Below are positions 48,722 through 59,259 of a DNA stretch of 64,000 bases, one piece after another (position 1 is the stretch's first letter; every line of letters begins with the position of its first letter). This stretch comes from Craterostigma plantagineum (taxonomy: Eukaryota > Streptophyta > Magnoliopsida > Lamiales > Linderniaceae), in the NCBI GenBank assembly GCA_027422505.1, contig JAPQWV010000051.1, positions 806,001-870,000 of the forward strand, given 5' to 3'. A model generated the notes under the pieces. The model did no database searches and was not told where the DNA came from. It worked only from the letters and a program-made list of their open reading frames with translations. Both the position numbers and the translations under genes were made by a program.

Positions 48722-49036
48722 ATCATTCATTACATCTTTAAAGTCATTTTTAATTTTTAAAAATAATATAAAATTAAGTCAACATTTTAATTTCACCTAT
48801 TAAAATTTAAAATATAAATTAATGTTATAGATTTATATAGTCAAAGACACACATCGGTGCGGCAAAATACTAGTTGTAGTTTATTACAGCAGTGATATAG
48901 ATGGAGAAGGCCAAGTTCGATTGCAACGCTTCACCTACCATAGTTGACTTGGAAAGCATAATAAAATAACAGATAACATTTTAAGCATGTGTTTCGATTA
49001 ATTATTAATGCTGTAATATCTATACCTTTATATAAG
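48722..49036. other. short spacer between two mobile elements
   Basis: AT-rich, with no features seen. Confidence 0.5.
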
Positions 49037-50048
49037 TAGGGGTGGGATCGGGTCGGGTATATCGGGTTTCGGGTTTTTCGGGTCGGGTACCCGAAAAAAT
49101 CGGGTATTGAATTTTAAACCCGAACCCGACCCGACAAAAATCGGGTACCCGACAATCGGGTACCCGAAACCCGATCATCGGGTTCGGGTCGGGTTCGGGT
49201 TTCACATTATTATTTAAAAAAAAAAAAAAAACTTAAATTAAGAGGTAAAAAATCGCAAACTACATCGGCTGCTGTACAAATCAGATCTGGATCCACAGTA
49301 AAGGAGTAAACCCAACTCAAAGTGATGACGGCATCAGAAAGTAGCTCCATTGATACAGATTTCATTAGAAGGGAAAGATGAAAAGGGGAAAATTAGTGGT
49401 CGGAGATAGGACTCACAAACTTCAACATACCTGCTGCAAAAGTCAGGGAGGCGAGGAAGCTCATCTCCTCCGAGGACTTGCCGGTGAAGTCGTTTTCGCC
49501 GAGGTTGAGAAAGTCGAGGAACTTAAAACTCGCCAACTCCGTCGAAACCGCCGAGGAAGTGCTCATCAAATCCGACCTAAAGTTCTGCAGTCGGCCGAGC
49601 CCAATAGCCTTTTGGAAGTCTCTTACAACTGCGCCAACATCCCTTCTCTCCTTCCAGCGACTAATGGCGTGAGATGAGGAAGCTCGCCAATCGCCATGCT
49701 TCATCTTCTGCTAGTAAACAAAATAAAATTCGGTCTTGTTATTACAGCAATTAACGAGTTTTTAAGTTCATATTATTTTTTTATTTTGTTTGTGCATTGG
49801 GCTAGACTTGTTACTTGGGCCGAATTTTTAATAAAAATGCAGTGTTTTTTTTTTTCTTAAATCGGGTCGGGTACCCGATAAACCCGATCGGGTAGCATAT
49901 TGCTACCCGAAACCCGACCCGAAGTATTACATCGGGTATCGGGTTTAAACCCGATACCCGATTAAACCCGACTTTTCACACCCGATCGGGTAAAACCCGA
50001 TCGGGTCGGGTCGGGTACCCGAAACCCGAACCCGAATGCCCACCCCTA
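49037..50048. mobile_element. hAT-like element 2 with captured gene fragment
   Basis: 1012 bp. TIRs are TAGGGGTGGG and CCCACCCCTA, with a perfect 8-bp duplication TATATAAG (49029-49036 and 50049-50056). Both ends are built of tightly packed 'TCGGGTACCCGA' and 'ACCCGAACCCGA' motifs. The centre (about 49250-49740) is different, GC-balanced sequence that looks like host gene material, listed separately. No transposase. Confidence 0.8.
49393..49704 (-). pseudogene. captured exon-like fragment, possibly LRR-type
   Basis: On the minus strand an open frame from 49704 (MKHGDWRASSSHAISRWKER) runs to FLASLTFAAG, where it meets a splice donor G|GTATGT near 49430. The segment FLDFLNLGENDFTGKSSEEM fits the leucine-rich-repeat spacing LxxLxLxxNxFTG. 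The upstream part is not recognised. It lies wholly between the hAT TIRs. Confidence 0.4.
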
Positions 50049-50056
50049 TATATAAG

Positions 50057-50437
50057 AGCCTAGGGTAAAAACGTCGTAGAAACTTATTTACAACTTATTT
50101 ACAAATTAATTAATTTTTGATCCATGTGATATATGAGTATTGAGTAATGCATATTAATTAAATTAATTAATAAACAGGAAGCACGTGATACTAAATCAGG
50201 TAAGGAAGATGATAAATACCAAGGATTGATGGAATCTAAGACTTTTTCTTGAGGACGAAGAATGGGTTTCCGAAATCGTTTTTTTTTTCTTGAGCAACAA
50301 GGAAGGAAGTTGCATATTATTAACTTTGGAGGATACATACTAACTTAAGTTCAAGATTAATAAATATATTTTCTTGTCCAACAAGTTTCGATCTTTAAAA
50401 GGGAATTGAAGACGATCTCACTCCCTTGGCATTCATC
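50057..50437. other. spacer upstream of the F-box pseudogene
   Basis: AT-rich; presumed promoter and leader of the following gene. No distinct motif. Confidence 0.4.
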
Positions 50438-51588
50438 ATGTTGACTGATCATCATCATTTCTTCCCTGAAGAGATGATCCGAGAAATCTTAACGAGGGTA
50501 TCATCGGTGAAGTCCCTATTAAGATTTCGGTGCGTCGCAAAATCGTGGCATTGTCTGATCTCAAGCGAAAGCTTCGCCAAAGAGCACCTTGGCAGATGCC
50601 GACGAGGACGCCGACGTTTTATCCGTGAGAAGGACATCTCAAAAAGCTATTTGCTATTACGTGGAAGAGATTTTTCGGCCTTGACATCTTGTAATGGCCT
50701 GTCATGCTTTTTCTCATCATCAAAAGGTAACAATAATACTCTTCGAATAAAAGAAATGACCTTGTTGAACCCATCCACTAGAAAGTTCAAAAAGTTGCCT
50801 CCACCGCAGCCGACCATCAAAAATAATAATAATGATGGGTTGGTCTTGTTGCCGTCGTCTTGTGGGTTCGGCTACGTAGAGCAGAGTCGAGCGACGACTA
50901 CATGGTTTTTGCGCTGTCGTACGACGACCAAAGAGTCAAAGTCAATGGTAAGTACTTCTACCGCTGCAAGGCCAGCATCTACAGTTTGAGAAAGGATCGC
51001 TGGACGACGGTCGACGACGATTATATGCTCGAAACGCGGACGATCGCGGTGGCGAGATACGCCGGCGGCGTCCTCTACTGGCTGAGAAGATTGTTCCACC
51101 AGCAACAAATAACGGGATGGGAAATCGTTTCGTTCGACTTGGAGAACGAGGCGTTTGGAAAGACGCTGCAGCTTCCCGAGGGTTTTGTGGGACCGTGGCC
51201 GTACTTGGGAGCACTTCGCGGCGGGAAAAACCTGTGCGTGTTATCTATTTCTGTCGAATACCCGGGCAGCAGCGTTTTTATATGGACACTAATAGCAGAA
51301 AACAACTGTTGGACTCGTATGGCAAAAGTTGACGTCGATGGTCTGATTGGTCTCGACGATTGGGGATCGAATTTCTTGCTATACTATTACAAACGAGATG
51401 CAAATAATAATGCTACTCTGGTGCTCGATGAGAGGAAGAGGCGGACTCGTATCGATGATGACTTGGATATGTTAACCGGTGCATGCCCTCACGTCGAATC
51501 CTTAGTGTCTCTGGGTAGTCATTCTAAACAAGAAGAAGAGGGGATGAACTCTTTTATGTTAAGCTCAACAACGCCATGGAGGCATTGA
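50438..51588 (+). pseudogene. F-box/associated-interaction protein, broken by a 5-bp insertion
   Basis: The ATG at 50438 opens FFPEEMIREILTRVSSVKSL, then RCVAKSWHCLISSESFAKEH, a standard F-box, followed by the NPSTRKFKKLPPP and SSCGFGYVE signatures of the F-box associated (FBA) domain. The frame is lost at about 50876-50886, where 'GTAGAGCAGAGTCGAGC' stands in place of an expected 'GTAGAGTCGAGC'. From there another frame continues the FBA domain (DDYMVFALSYDDQRVKVNGK, YSLRKDRWTTVDDD, SFDLENEAFGKTLQLPEG) to a stop at 51588. Together they make about 380 residues, the usual length. A five-base near-duplication of AGAGC/CAGAG is not a homopolymer error, so genuine inactivation is likely. Intact relatives act as substrate adaptors of SCF ubiquitin ligases. 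Confidence 0.8.
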
Positions 51589-51908
51589 GCACCTTTTGTG
51601 TTGCAGCCGTGGTCATGATTTCCCTATTTTATTCCTAGGACTGGCCCTATATATCTTATATATAAATAGAAATGTAGCTTTCATGATAGGGGGACACGTG
51701 TCCACCTCTTTATTTAGTACAAAATAATTTACTTTAAAAGATATAAAACCCACGTTGATTAACCAATTATTTTAAAAAAACTTGAAACTATCCACTATCA
51801 TATTAATTTAGTCAATAACATCCACTAGCACACATAAAATTTACTAATTTTATTAGCATATAAAAATTAGGAATAGCTAATACCGTGCATTGCACGGGAA
51901 TATACTAC

Positions 51909-51940
<32 letters not shown>

Positions 51941-52630
51941 GTAAATAAATATAGGACAAACCGAATGATTATTTGTAAGTGCTTGATATTTTTTATTTTC
52001 TAACTTTTAAAGAACTGCTTTCAAATGCCACGACTGATGGATAGGAGGAGCCCTTTGCCTCTGGCAGTTTAAAGCAAAACATATAAAAACCCAAAACAAA
52101 GGACGGCAATGCATGTGATAGACAGGAGAGTTAGAAGACTGATACGTCTTAACAGACAGAGATGGGAACTTACGTATCGAATCTATCTCGGGTTCCAAAA
52201 TCATTGTTTTCCTATTAAATTAAGACAACAGTAGCAGCATATATGTGTTCGGACAATAATTCAATAGACAAAAACATTTGTGCGTGCGCCCTTAGAGTTC
52301 AAGCATAGAGCCGACTAATTTCCCATCTATATAGCAATTCCCTTGAGTTAAGAAAGATTGAGAACTGGACAGCCACAAGAAATAACATATCTTCGACTCT
52401 CGGAACATAGAACGAAGCAATCAAGAACGAATTATCGAACTAACTGGAAAAAGAAACATGAAAGCCCATGATAAGCAGCGAAAATTCCTGTAAGCATTTG
52501 TGAGTCAGACTAAACAAGAACGACCATTAAATCGAATCAATCTTTACCAGAATTCATCCCCCCATAGAACCTAAAATACCTAAGAAAGAACAATTTTAAA
52601 CTCCATTGAAAGAAATCCACCAAAAGTTAC
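51589..52630. other. intergenic region between the F-box pseudogene and the LEA2 gene
   Basis: AT-rich with an AT microsatellite (about 51905-51942). It includes the second copy of the exon-end fragment (52158-52205) and the 3' flank of the LEA2 gene. Confidence 0.4.
52158..52205 (-). other. duplicated exon-end fragment, copy 2
   Basis: The minus strand reads MILEPEIDSI and then the donor GATAC|GTAAGTTCC. It agrees with 43420-43465 over about 45 bp, with mainly third-position changes. Confidence 0.4.
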
Positions 52631-53368
52631 TCAAATCCCAACCTGGCAAATCCTTGCTCCACCTGTCAGTTTACCCGATTTTCCACCATCTTCGGCGAAG
52701 CTCACATTCAGATTGCCACAGTACGCTCTCATAAACCTCCTTCTTGTCCTCCAAGCCTTAGCCTCAAACCTAATCCAACCGATCAACCTCAGATTGAACT
52801 TAGATGCATTACCGTTCTTAGCCTTCTCCCCATTGATCCCATTAACCATATCCTTACCAACGTAAGTGCCCACAGCAGCAAATGCAGCTCCCATACTCGT
52901 AACGTTCCCAGTCTCTTGCGCAATTGGAGGGATCACTGTCTGCGCAATCGACGTCGATTCGTAGAACAGATAGGCATCGAAGGCGTCGTATTTGAGCGCC
53001 ATCTTCTTGTTAGGGTTCCTGACTGTGAGGTTGACTTGCGAGTTCAGCGAAACCATGAACGAATTCGAATCGAGTGTGAAATTGGAAATCCGAAGATCCT
53101 CGACGCGCAATTGGGGGAGCTGAGGTCGGAGTACCAGCCACACGATGAACGTCACCGTGCCGAATATGATGAATCCGGCGATGATGATCGCGAACAGGCG
53201 CCGGAGGCACGTGGCGCGTCGCGCGGCGTAGGGATCGTAGGCGTAGTTCGCCTGCGGGTGGTAGGGGTAGCTCTGGTGATTGGCCGTGTAGGCGTAGGCG
53301 GTGGAAGCATTGGGAGGCGGCGGCGCTGGGTAGCCCGAGACGGGTCTCGGCGGATCAGTCGATGCCAT
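52631..53368 (-). CDS. LEA2-domain NDR1/HIN1-like (NHL) protein
   Basis: Single exon, 245 residues. A Pro/Tyr/Ala-rich cytosolic N-terminus (PRPVSGYPAPPPPNASTAYA) is followed by basic CLRRLFAI, one membrane helix (about residues 57-80: IIIAGFIIFGTVTFIVWLVL) and RPQLPQLRVEDLRISNF. The LEA2 domain then contains NLTVRNPNKKMALKYDAFDA, with NPN as the family signature. The long C-terminal part carries likely N-glycosylation sites (NVT, NAS, NVS). NHL proteins are type II membrane proteins, some involved in immunity and callose or abiotic responses; the specific role is unknown. It is intact, unlike the LEA2 gene at 41 kb, and the two are clearly different members. Confidence 0.93.
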   Translation of the reverse strand: MASTDPPRPVSGYPAPPPPNASTAYAYTANHQSYPYHPQANYAYDPYAARRATCLRRLFAIIIAGFIIFGTVTFIVWLVLRPQLPQLRVEDLRISNFTLDSNSFMVSLNSQVNLTVRNPNKKMALKYDAFDAYLFYESTSIAQTVIPPIAQETGNVTSMGAAFAAVGTYVGKDMVNGINGEKAKNGNASKFNLRLIGWIRFEAKAWRTRRRFMRAYCGNLNVSFAEDGGKSGKLTGGARICQVGI

Positions 53369-53722
53369 TGTGGTAGCGTGAATCTCACACGCACTTCGTG
53401 GTGTTTGTGCGTGAGTGGGGAGTTACTGAAGTAGTGGAGGAGAGGAGGGTGTTTTCGGTATTCGCAATAATGTTCTTCGACTCTACAAATCTTGGCCGTA
53501 CTAATTAGGGCTTTTGCTTTTCGAGGAAGGAAAAAAAATATATTAGTATCTTCATAAAAAATACATTTAGAGGCCCAACGATATGTATATGGAATCAAAT
53601 TTTGTTTTTTCAAAGTATGTATATGGAATCAATGCGTTAATTATTATTTTATCCTTTTCAATCAGACGAATAATATCCAAGTCCTTATCCTTAATATAGA
53701 TGCACGTTTTTGGATTTTTTGG
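53369..53722. promoter_or_regulatory. upstream region of the LEA2 gene
   Basis: Promoter and leader of the minus-strand LEA2 gene; no distinct motif seen. Confidence 0.35.
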
Positions 53723-54031
53723 GGTCTTTACACATAAATACCTTTTCGGAAAAAACTTATAATTTAGTACCTGTCAGATTCTTTTATATGTAGGTACCTA
53801 GTAGAATAATGTTTTTGCAGATAGGTACCCAGTCAGCCGCAGGTACGCCATACAAACACATTTAGGTACCCTATATCAACGTATGGTGGTACGCCATACA
53901 CACACAGGAAGGTACAGCGTGATCGAAGAAACTGATAAACATTAAATCGGGTACTTATCTGTAAAAATTTATGACATGGATAAGTATCTGTAAAAATTTT
54001 AGTCAAAGAGGTATTTATGTTTAGATGTCAC
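53723..54031. repeat. dispersed GTAC-rich repeat, copy 2 (MITE-like)
   Basis: Collinear with 19537-19959: GTCTTTACACATAAATACC at the start, GGTATTTATGTTTAGATGTC at the end, and the same 'TAGGTACCTAGTAGAATAAT' and 'CATTAAATCGGGTAC' internal blocks. It lacks the duplicated inner block of copy 1. Confidence 0.7.
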
Positions 54032-54094
54032 TTTTTTTAATAGCGGGGTGGAAAAAATAAAATCAAACACAATACTAAGACCTATTATTTAGGG

Positions 54095-54960
54095 GCGATT
54101 GGGGTTCACGTACCCTAGGTATGTATTTTTTAGGGTTAAGGACCCTGTCAGACAAAAATTAGTTTTAAGGACCTGTTTTTGAATTTTACTTAGTTTAAAG
54201 GTTGTCTGACGAAAATACCCCTATAAAATATTAATGAGAAGTGGTATCCAGCGGCATTGTTTTGTTATCAAATCGTAGTGGTATCATCACTCACAAATGT
54301 GTTACTGTATATCCAATAAGTGATATCAGCACAATAAAATATAGTTTTTTAAGTGTATGCCACTAACATGCTTTCTTGACAACACTTCATACTTCTGCGG
54401 TACCCCTTCATTATTTCTGCGTAACACTTCATGCTTTCCGAGTAACAATTCATGCTTTCCGAGTAACACTTCCTTGTTTCTGGCACATATGCGGTAACAC
54501 TTCATTATTTCTGCATAAACACTTCATGCTTTCCGAGTAACACTTCATGCTTCCCGGGTAACACTTCCTTGTAATCATTTTTTTTGTAATAGAATGCACT
54601 TAACACAATGAATTGTTATGCAGAATTTATGAACTGTTACTCTATAGCTAATAAGTGGTATCAATAGAATAGAATTAGTTTTGAAGCATGTGCGATTAAC
54701 GTGCTTTTTGGTAACACTTCCTTATTTCTGGATAACACTTTCCTGTATTTCATGATGTGTTACCACTTCATGCTTTTGGATACCACTTTCTTATTTCTGG
54801 ATAACAATGTCCTATAATTTTTCATGTAATTCATGAAGTGTTACCACTTCATGCTTTTCTGTACCGCTTCCTTATTTCTGGATAACACTTTCCTGTAATT
54901 CATGAAGTGTTACTAGAAATGAACAAAGTGGTACCCGCCGAGTGTTTGGAATATCTGATG
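54095..54960. repeat. 'AACACTTC' tandem-repeat region
   Basis: Begins with the 'GTTAAGGACC' block shared with about 27830-28130. It then holds about fifteen degenerate copies of a 20-26 bp unit built on 'GTAACACTTCATGCTTTCCGA' and 'GGATAACACTTTCCTGTA'. Non-coding; it abuts the spacer before the CACTA element. Confidence 0.6.
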
Positions 54961-55193
54961 GCAATCATGTGTAGTTTCCGCAAACAGGCAAGGCAAATGC
55001 GTCGTTTTTCTCAAAATTGGTGTTTAACTCTAAGTCCAAACTTGAAATAGATCATTATCCATATTTTAAACATAATTGGGTCCTAAGAACTAATGAAATT
55101 ATATTATTTGGGCCTAACATATAATTACCTCTATTATTTATGTCTCTTATTATGTGCATGAAATGGGTCCAAAGGGTGACAACCACTAGCACA

Positions 55194-55440
55194 AACATAG
55201 TAATCGGCGTCGGTTGTTTTCGATTATCAGCGTCGGTTGTTGGTAGACGCTAAACTCACAGACGCTTATAATCAAGAGAATAGGCACCGGTTGTAAACCG
55301 ACGCCGAATCGCAACTATAGGCGTCGGTTGTTAACAAAAAACCGATGCCTATGTTCGGCATGTTGGCGTCGGTTTTCCTCAACAACCGACGCTTGTCTTC
55401 TGCTTCTTCAGCGTCGGTTGTTTCAACAACCGACACAAAT
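55194..55440. repeat. left subterminal repeat array of the CACTA element
   Basis: At least eight 'GGCGTCGGTTGT' or complementary 'ACAACCGACGC' motifs, several paired as short hairpins (for example GCGTCGGTTGTTTCAACAAC). The matching right array (about 60890-61163) has variants such as 'GCATCGGTT' and 'AACCGACGC'. Confidence 0.85.
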
Positions 55441-55701
55441 TTGCATTTATTTTTATATTATATATTTTTTCTTTATCCAAATAAACCTTTAATTATAAAT
55501 TTGGAACCAACATTTCATTCAACCATATTTCATTAATAATTTCAACCCAATAATTCAACAAAGTTATTACTATTAAAGTAATACATCGTCAAAAAGCGTT
55601 TCTATTAAAAGTAATACATCGTCAAAAAGCGTTTCACGAATCAAAACCAAACAGTAGCATGCCTATCTTTAGAACATTTCTTCGTCAGCATTATTTCACG
55701 T

Positions 55702-57131
55702 CGATTTCGCCCGTGTCCCTGAAAGAAACGACATAATAAACAAAGATTCGAACAAGCTGCACTTCCTTGCAAGAATCACCGTGTCGATCTTACCTTTGAC
55801 AAGCTAAAGGTGTTTCCTGCTCAGTTTCTTCGTTCCAATTTAGCTTAGCAACTGTTTCATCTTGCACGGGCTCGTACTTCTGTTATATATCAAAGAAACA
55901 TTAAGCACAAAATCACGCACAAATAAATAAAAAGTTTTAAAAGAGCCAAGGAAAGGCTGGAAGATTCCTGACAAAAATGCAGTTTTTGCCATTTGTGAAA
56001 CTATAAAGACAACTCTAATGGAAAGGAAAAAAGCAAAGAACCTGAGAAAATATTAATTGACTGTGGTACGAACACAAAGACGCAGTTACTAATTATTACG
56101 TGTACCTCGAGTTTCTGAACGAGTTCTTTGGGGCTAGGGGCAGATACAAGAATGTGACGCTGACGAGGATTAATGAAACCGTCATCCACAGCTTTATCGA
56201 TGAAGTTGAGGAAAGAGTTGAGTAACCATCAACGTTGAGCAAACCAACCTACGCATCGTATTGTAATATACGAATGAATTACGGTAAAGGGAAAAAGACA
56301 TGAAATATGGATATACTTACAGGCTTGTCATGGATGCCAAGCTGCGCCCATGTTATCACTTCTAATAGTTCCTCAAGAGTTCCATAGCCACCTGATAACA
56401 TGACATGCGTAGCCATGGTTAGTTATGAGGTCAGGATTTAGATGGGTCAAAAGAAATGGCGAAAATGGATAAAGGCCAACGCTCATATTATAATACAATA
56501 CCTAGCAAAGCTATGAAGCAGTCAGAATGGCGAGCCATCTCAGCTTTCCTCTGGTGCATATCAGCCACGATTCTAACTTGGCCAATTGCCTCACCAGTTT
56601 TCTGAACCATCTCAAACACATAAATGGAATTTTCAGAACCAGGGAAGTTAATAACATCTGCTACCAATGTAAGGTAAACACATGAAGAGAGGTAAGAAAG
56701 GAGAGATAGACAAAACCTCTTTTCCGGCCAAACATCTAGGTAAGATCCTGCAATAATGTTGCAAAAACGTATTTCATAATCAAACAGAATAATTAATGAG
56801 AAAAAGAAATGGAAAGAGCTTTGATTAAAACCCAAGAACATGTCCATCCCCGCTATGAACAGCTTGCGCCACTAGACCCATCAGCCCAATGCTTCCGCCG
56901 CCATACACAAGGTTCAATCTTCTTGCAACCTTCATATAAAATTCCCAGTTAGTTTAAGAAAGAAAATTGAAAAGGCAAGCTTGGTCGTTGATTAATTACC
57001 AGCTCCTTCCCTAGCTCGAGTGCAGCTTCTTTGTAACAATCCTTTTTACCAGAGCTGCTCCCACAGAAAACACACACAGTTATGAATCTTGATTTCCCAT
57101 AATTCTCTTTCATTGTCTTGCTTGTTTTCAC
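55702..57131 (-). pseudogene. LOG: LONELY GUY (cytokinin riboside monophosphate phosphoribohydrolase) gene inside the CACTA element
   Basis: LOG releases active cytokinin bases from their nucleotides. Eight exons with good splice sites: 57000-57131, 56832-56929, 56717-56747, 56502-56601, 56321-56391, 56106-56248, 55794-55879 and 55702-55729. Motifs: [74 protein letters not shown]. Two defects: the usual Pro before GGYGT is Leu, and exon 6 (143 bp) lacks one base near 56220 after the GLLNVDGY codons. The frame that follows otherwise matches (FIDKAVDDGF, HILVSAPSPKELVQKLE). All introns are retained, so the gene was taken up as genomic DNA, not cDNA. The protein from this copy would be truncated; the exon 3-4 join (GKE/KTGE) is by homology. 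Confidence 0.85.
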
Positions 57132-57541
57132 GGATAAGAAGCTCGGAGCAAAGGAACAAGGCCTCGTTTATGCTGCAAGGTTGAAAGGGTACCCATTCAT
57201 GTGATAAATGAACAAAATAACATCCGCACGCCCATAATAAGGTTTGATATAAAAGAACGTACCCCATCAGGTAAACATGCTCAGATATAAAAAAAAATCT
57301 CAAGAAATTAACCAAAAAAAAAAACAATCTGAATTTAACATAGAACTAGATTTATAATAACCAAAACTATATTAGATTTGAGGCCTAAATTGCTAATATT
57401 AAATAAATTTTAGAAATAAAGATCTACGAATTCCATAAGTTCTGTGTGTATTAGTTATATTTATAATAACCAAAACTATATTACATATTAATTTTTATTA
57501 CAAATTTAATGAGATTTAATATTTTGTTATTTAATTTTTAT

Positions 57542-59259
57542 TTAGTAAGCTAATTGTCTGGTTTTAAGACCATCTTTTGTCTTACCAGGCATATTTAAAA
57601 ATGTCCCCACGATACTGTCACAAACATTCTTTTCAACGTGCATCACATCGATGCAATGTCGCACGTCGAGGTGCTCCCAATATGGCAGGTCCCAAAATAG
57701 CGACCGTTTTTTTTCCAGACATTAGCCTTTGGTATTTTACATTTCTTACCAAACTGGGCGTTAATGTTCGCAACGATGTCACTCACTTCTTTGCCTTTCA
57801 AAGGAAATGCAGCATGAGAAGTCTCGCTCTTTCCATTAAATAATGGCAAGAGTTTCTTCTTTGTTCGATATTCGTGCGTACGTGAAAGAAATTTCCGATG
57901 TCCCATATAAACGTGTTTCCTGCAATTGTTTAACCACCGGCTGTCCGTGTTATCCCCACAAATTGGACAAGCTTTCTTGCCCTTCACACTGTAGCCAGAT
58001 AGATTTCCATAAGCGGGAAAATCGTTAATGGTACAAAATACCATGGCGCGTAGCGTAAATCTTGATTTCATGTACGCGTCGTAAACCTCAACGCCTTCGT
58101 TCCATAAAGTTTTCAAATCATCAACCAACGGAGCCAAGTAGACATCAATGTCATTACCAGGTTGTTTAGGACCCGATATTAACAACGACAACATGATGTA
58201 TTTCCTTTTCATTGAAAGCCATGGAGGAAGATTGTAGACACAAAGCAATACCGGCCACGTACTATGACGGCTGCTCATGTCACCGTGTGGATTTATCCCA
58301 TCAGTGCAAAGACCAAGCCTAAGATTCCGTACCTCAACGCCAAATTCAGGAAACAAAGTATCAATGTTTCTCCATTGAGGCGAATCTGCCGGATGTCTCA
58401 GCTTTCCATCTTTTATTCTTTCTTCGTCGTGCCATCTAAACATTTTAGCGACATCGGCGTTGGAGAACATACGTCTTAGTCTAGGAACTATCGGTAAGTA
58501 CCATAGAACCTTAGCAGGAGGACCATTGACTTCATCTTTTTGCTTATAACGCCAAGTGTCACAAACTGGACACTTATTAACAAATTCATACTTGCCCCTA
58601 TAAAGTACGCAATCGTTGGGACAAGCATGTATTCGCTCATACTGCAAATTTAAAGGGCATAACAACTTTTTTGCATCGTACGTCGACGTGGGAAGCTCAT
58701 TACCGGCAGGAAGCATATCCGAAAATATTTCTAAGAATGTAGAGAAACATTTGTCTGAAATTCCAAATTTTGCCTTAACATTCAACAGTTTGAACACAGC
58801 AGATAGCTTTGTGTATTTTGAACAGCCGTTGTACAAAGGGGTATTGTGGTCTCTAACTAAACTGTCAAATATTGGAGGACGTTCTTCAGAATCCTCTTGA
58901 ACATCGCGAAGCATGTCCTCAATACAATCATCTTCGTCAGACAAACTGTCCACTACAACATCGTCGACTGCATTTGGTGGCACTAATTTACTACTTGATT
59001 CCCCCACACAACTAGCTTCGGTGACTGTCTCACCGTGCCATATCCAAGTAGTATACCCAGGTTTAAAACCGGTAATTATTAGATGTTCCTTAACAGTCGC
59101 ACTATCCCGCCACTGTAAGTTATTACAATTACGGCACGGACATGAAATCTTCGATTGCCTCTTTTTTCTCTTATTCTGTTCTGCACATGTCATAAATTCC
59201 TCTACACCACTCAAAAATTCAGCTGTTGTTCGATTACTACACATCCAAGCCCGATCCAT
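57542..59259 (-). pseudogene. CACTA transposase TNP2 (TNPD), N-terminal half
   Basis: Starts MDRAWMCSNRTTAEFLSGVE at 59259. The transposase-associated domain has the metal-binding-like ISCPCRNCNNLQWRDSATVK and HLIITGFKPGYTTWIWHGE. The transposase_21 domain follows: KLLNVKAKFGISDKCF, CPNDCVLYRGKYEF, CPVCDTWRYK, MFRWHDEER, RNLRLGLCTDGINPHG and NDFPAYGNLSGYSVKGKKAC. The frame breaks at a run of eight A (57707-57714) after residue about 515. In the shifted frame the expected WDLPYWEHLDVRHCIDVMHV and EKNVCDSIVGTFLNMPGKT appear, then a stop at 57542. The C-terminal half (roughly 400 residues) is gone, replaced by AT-rich DNA and the LOG gene. Confidence 0.92.

Noticed and set aside
54360..54920. 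CRISPR-like array of short repeats
   Set aside because: Units vary in length and sequence, there are no uniform spacers, and the genome is a plant nuclear genome; it is a degenerate minisatellite.
57046..57327. Hydrophobic minus-strand frame upstream of LOG
   Set aside because: It uses another frame across LOG exon 1, and its aromatic-rich sequence matches no known signal or domain.
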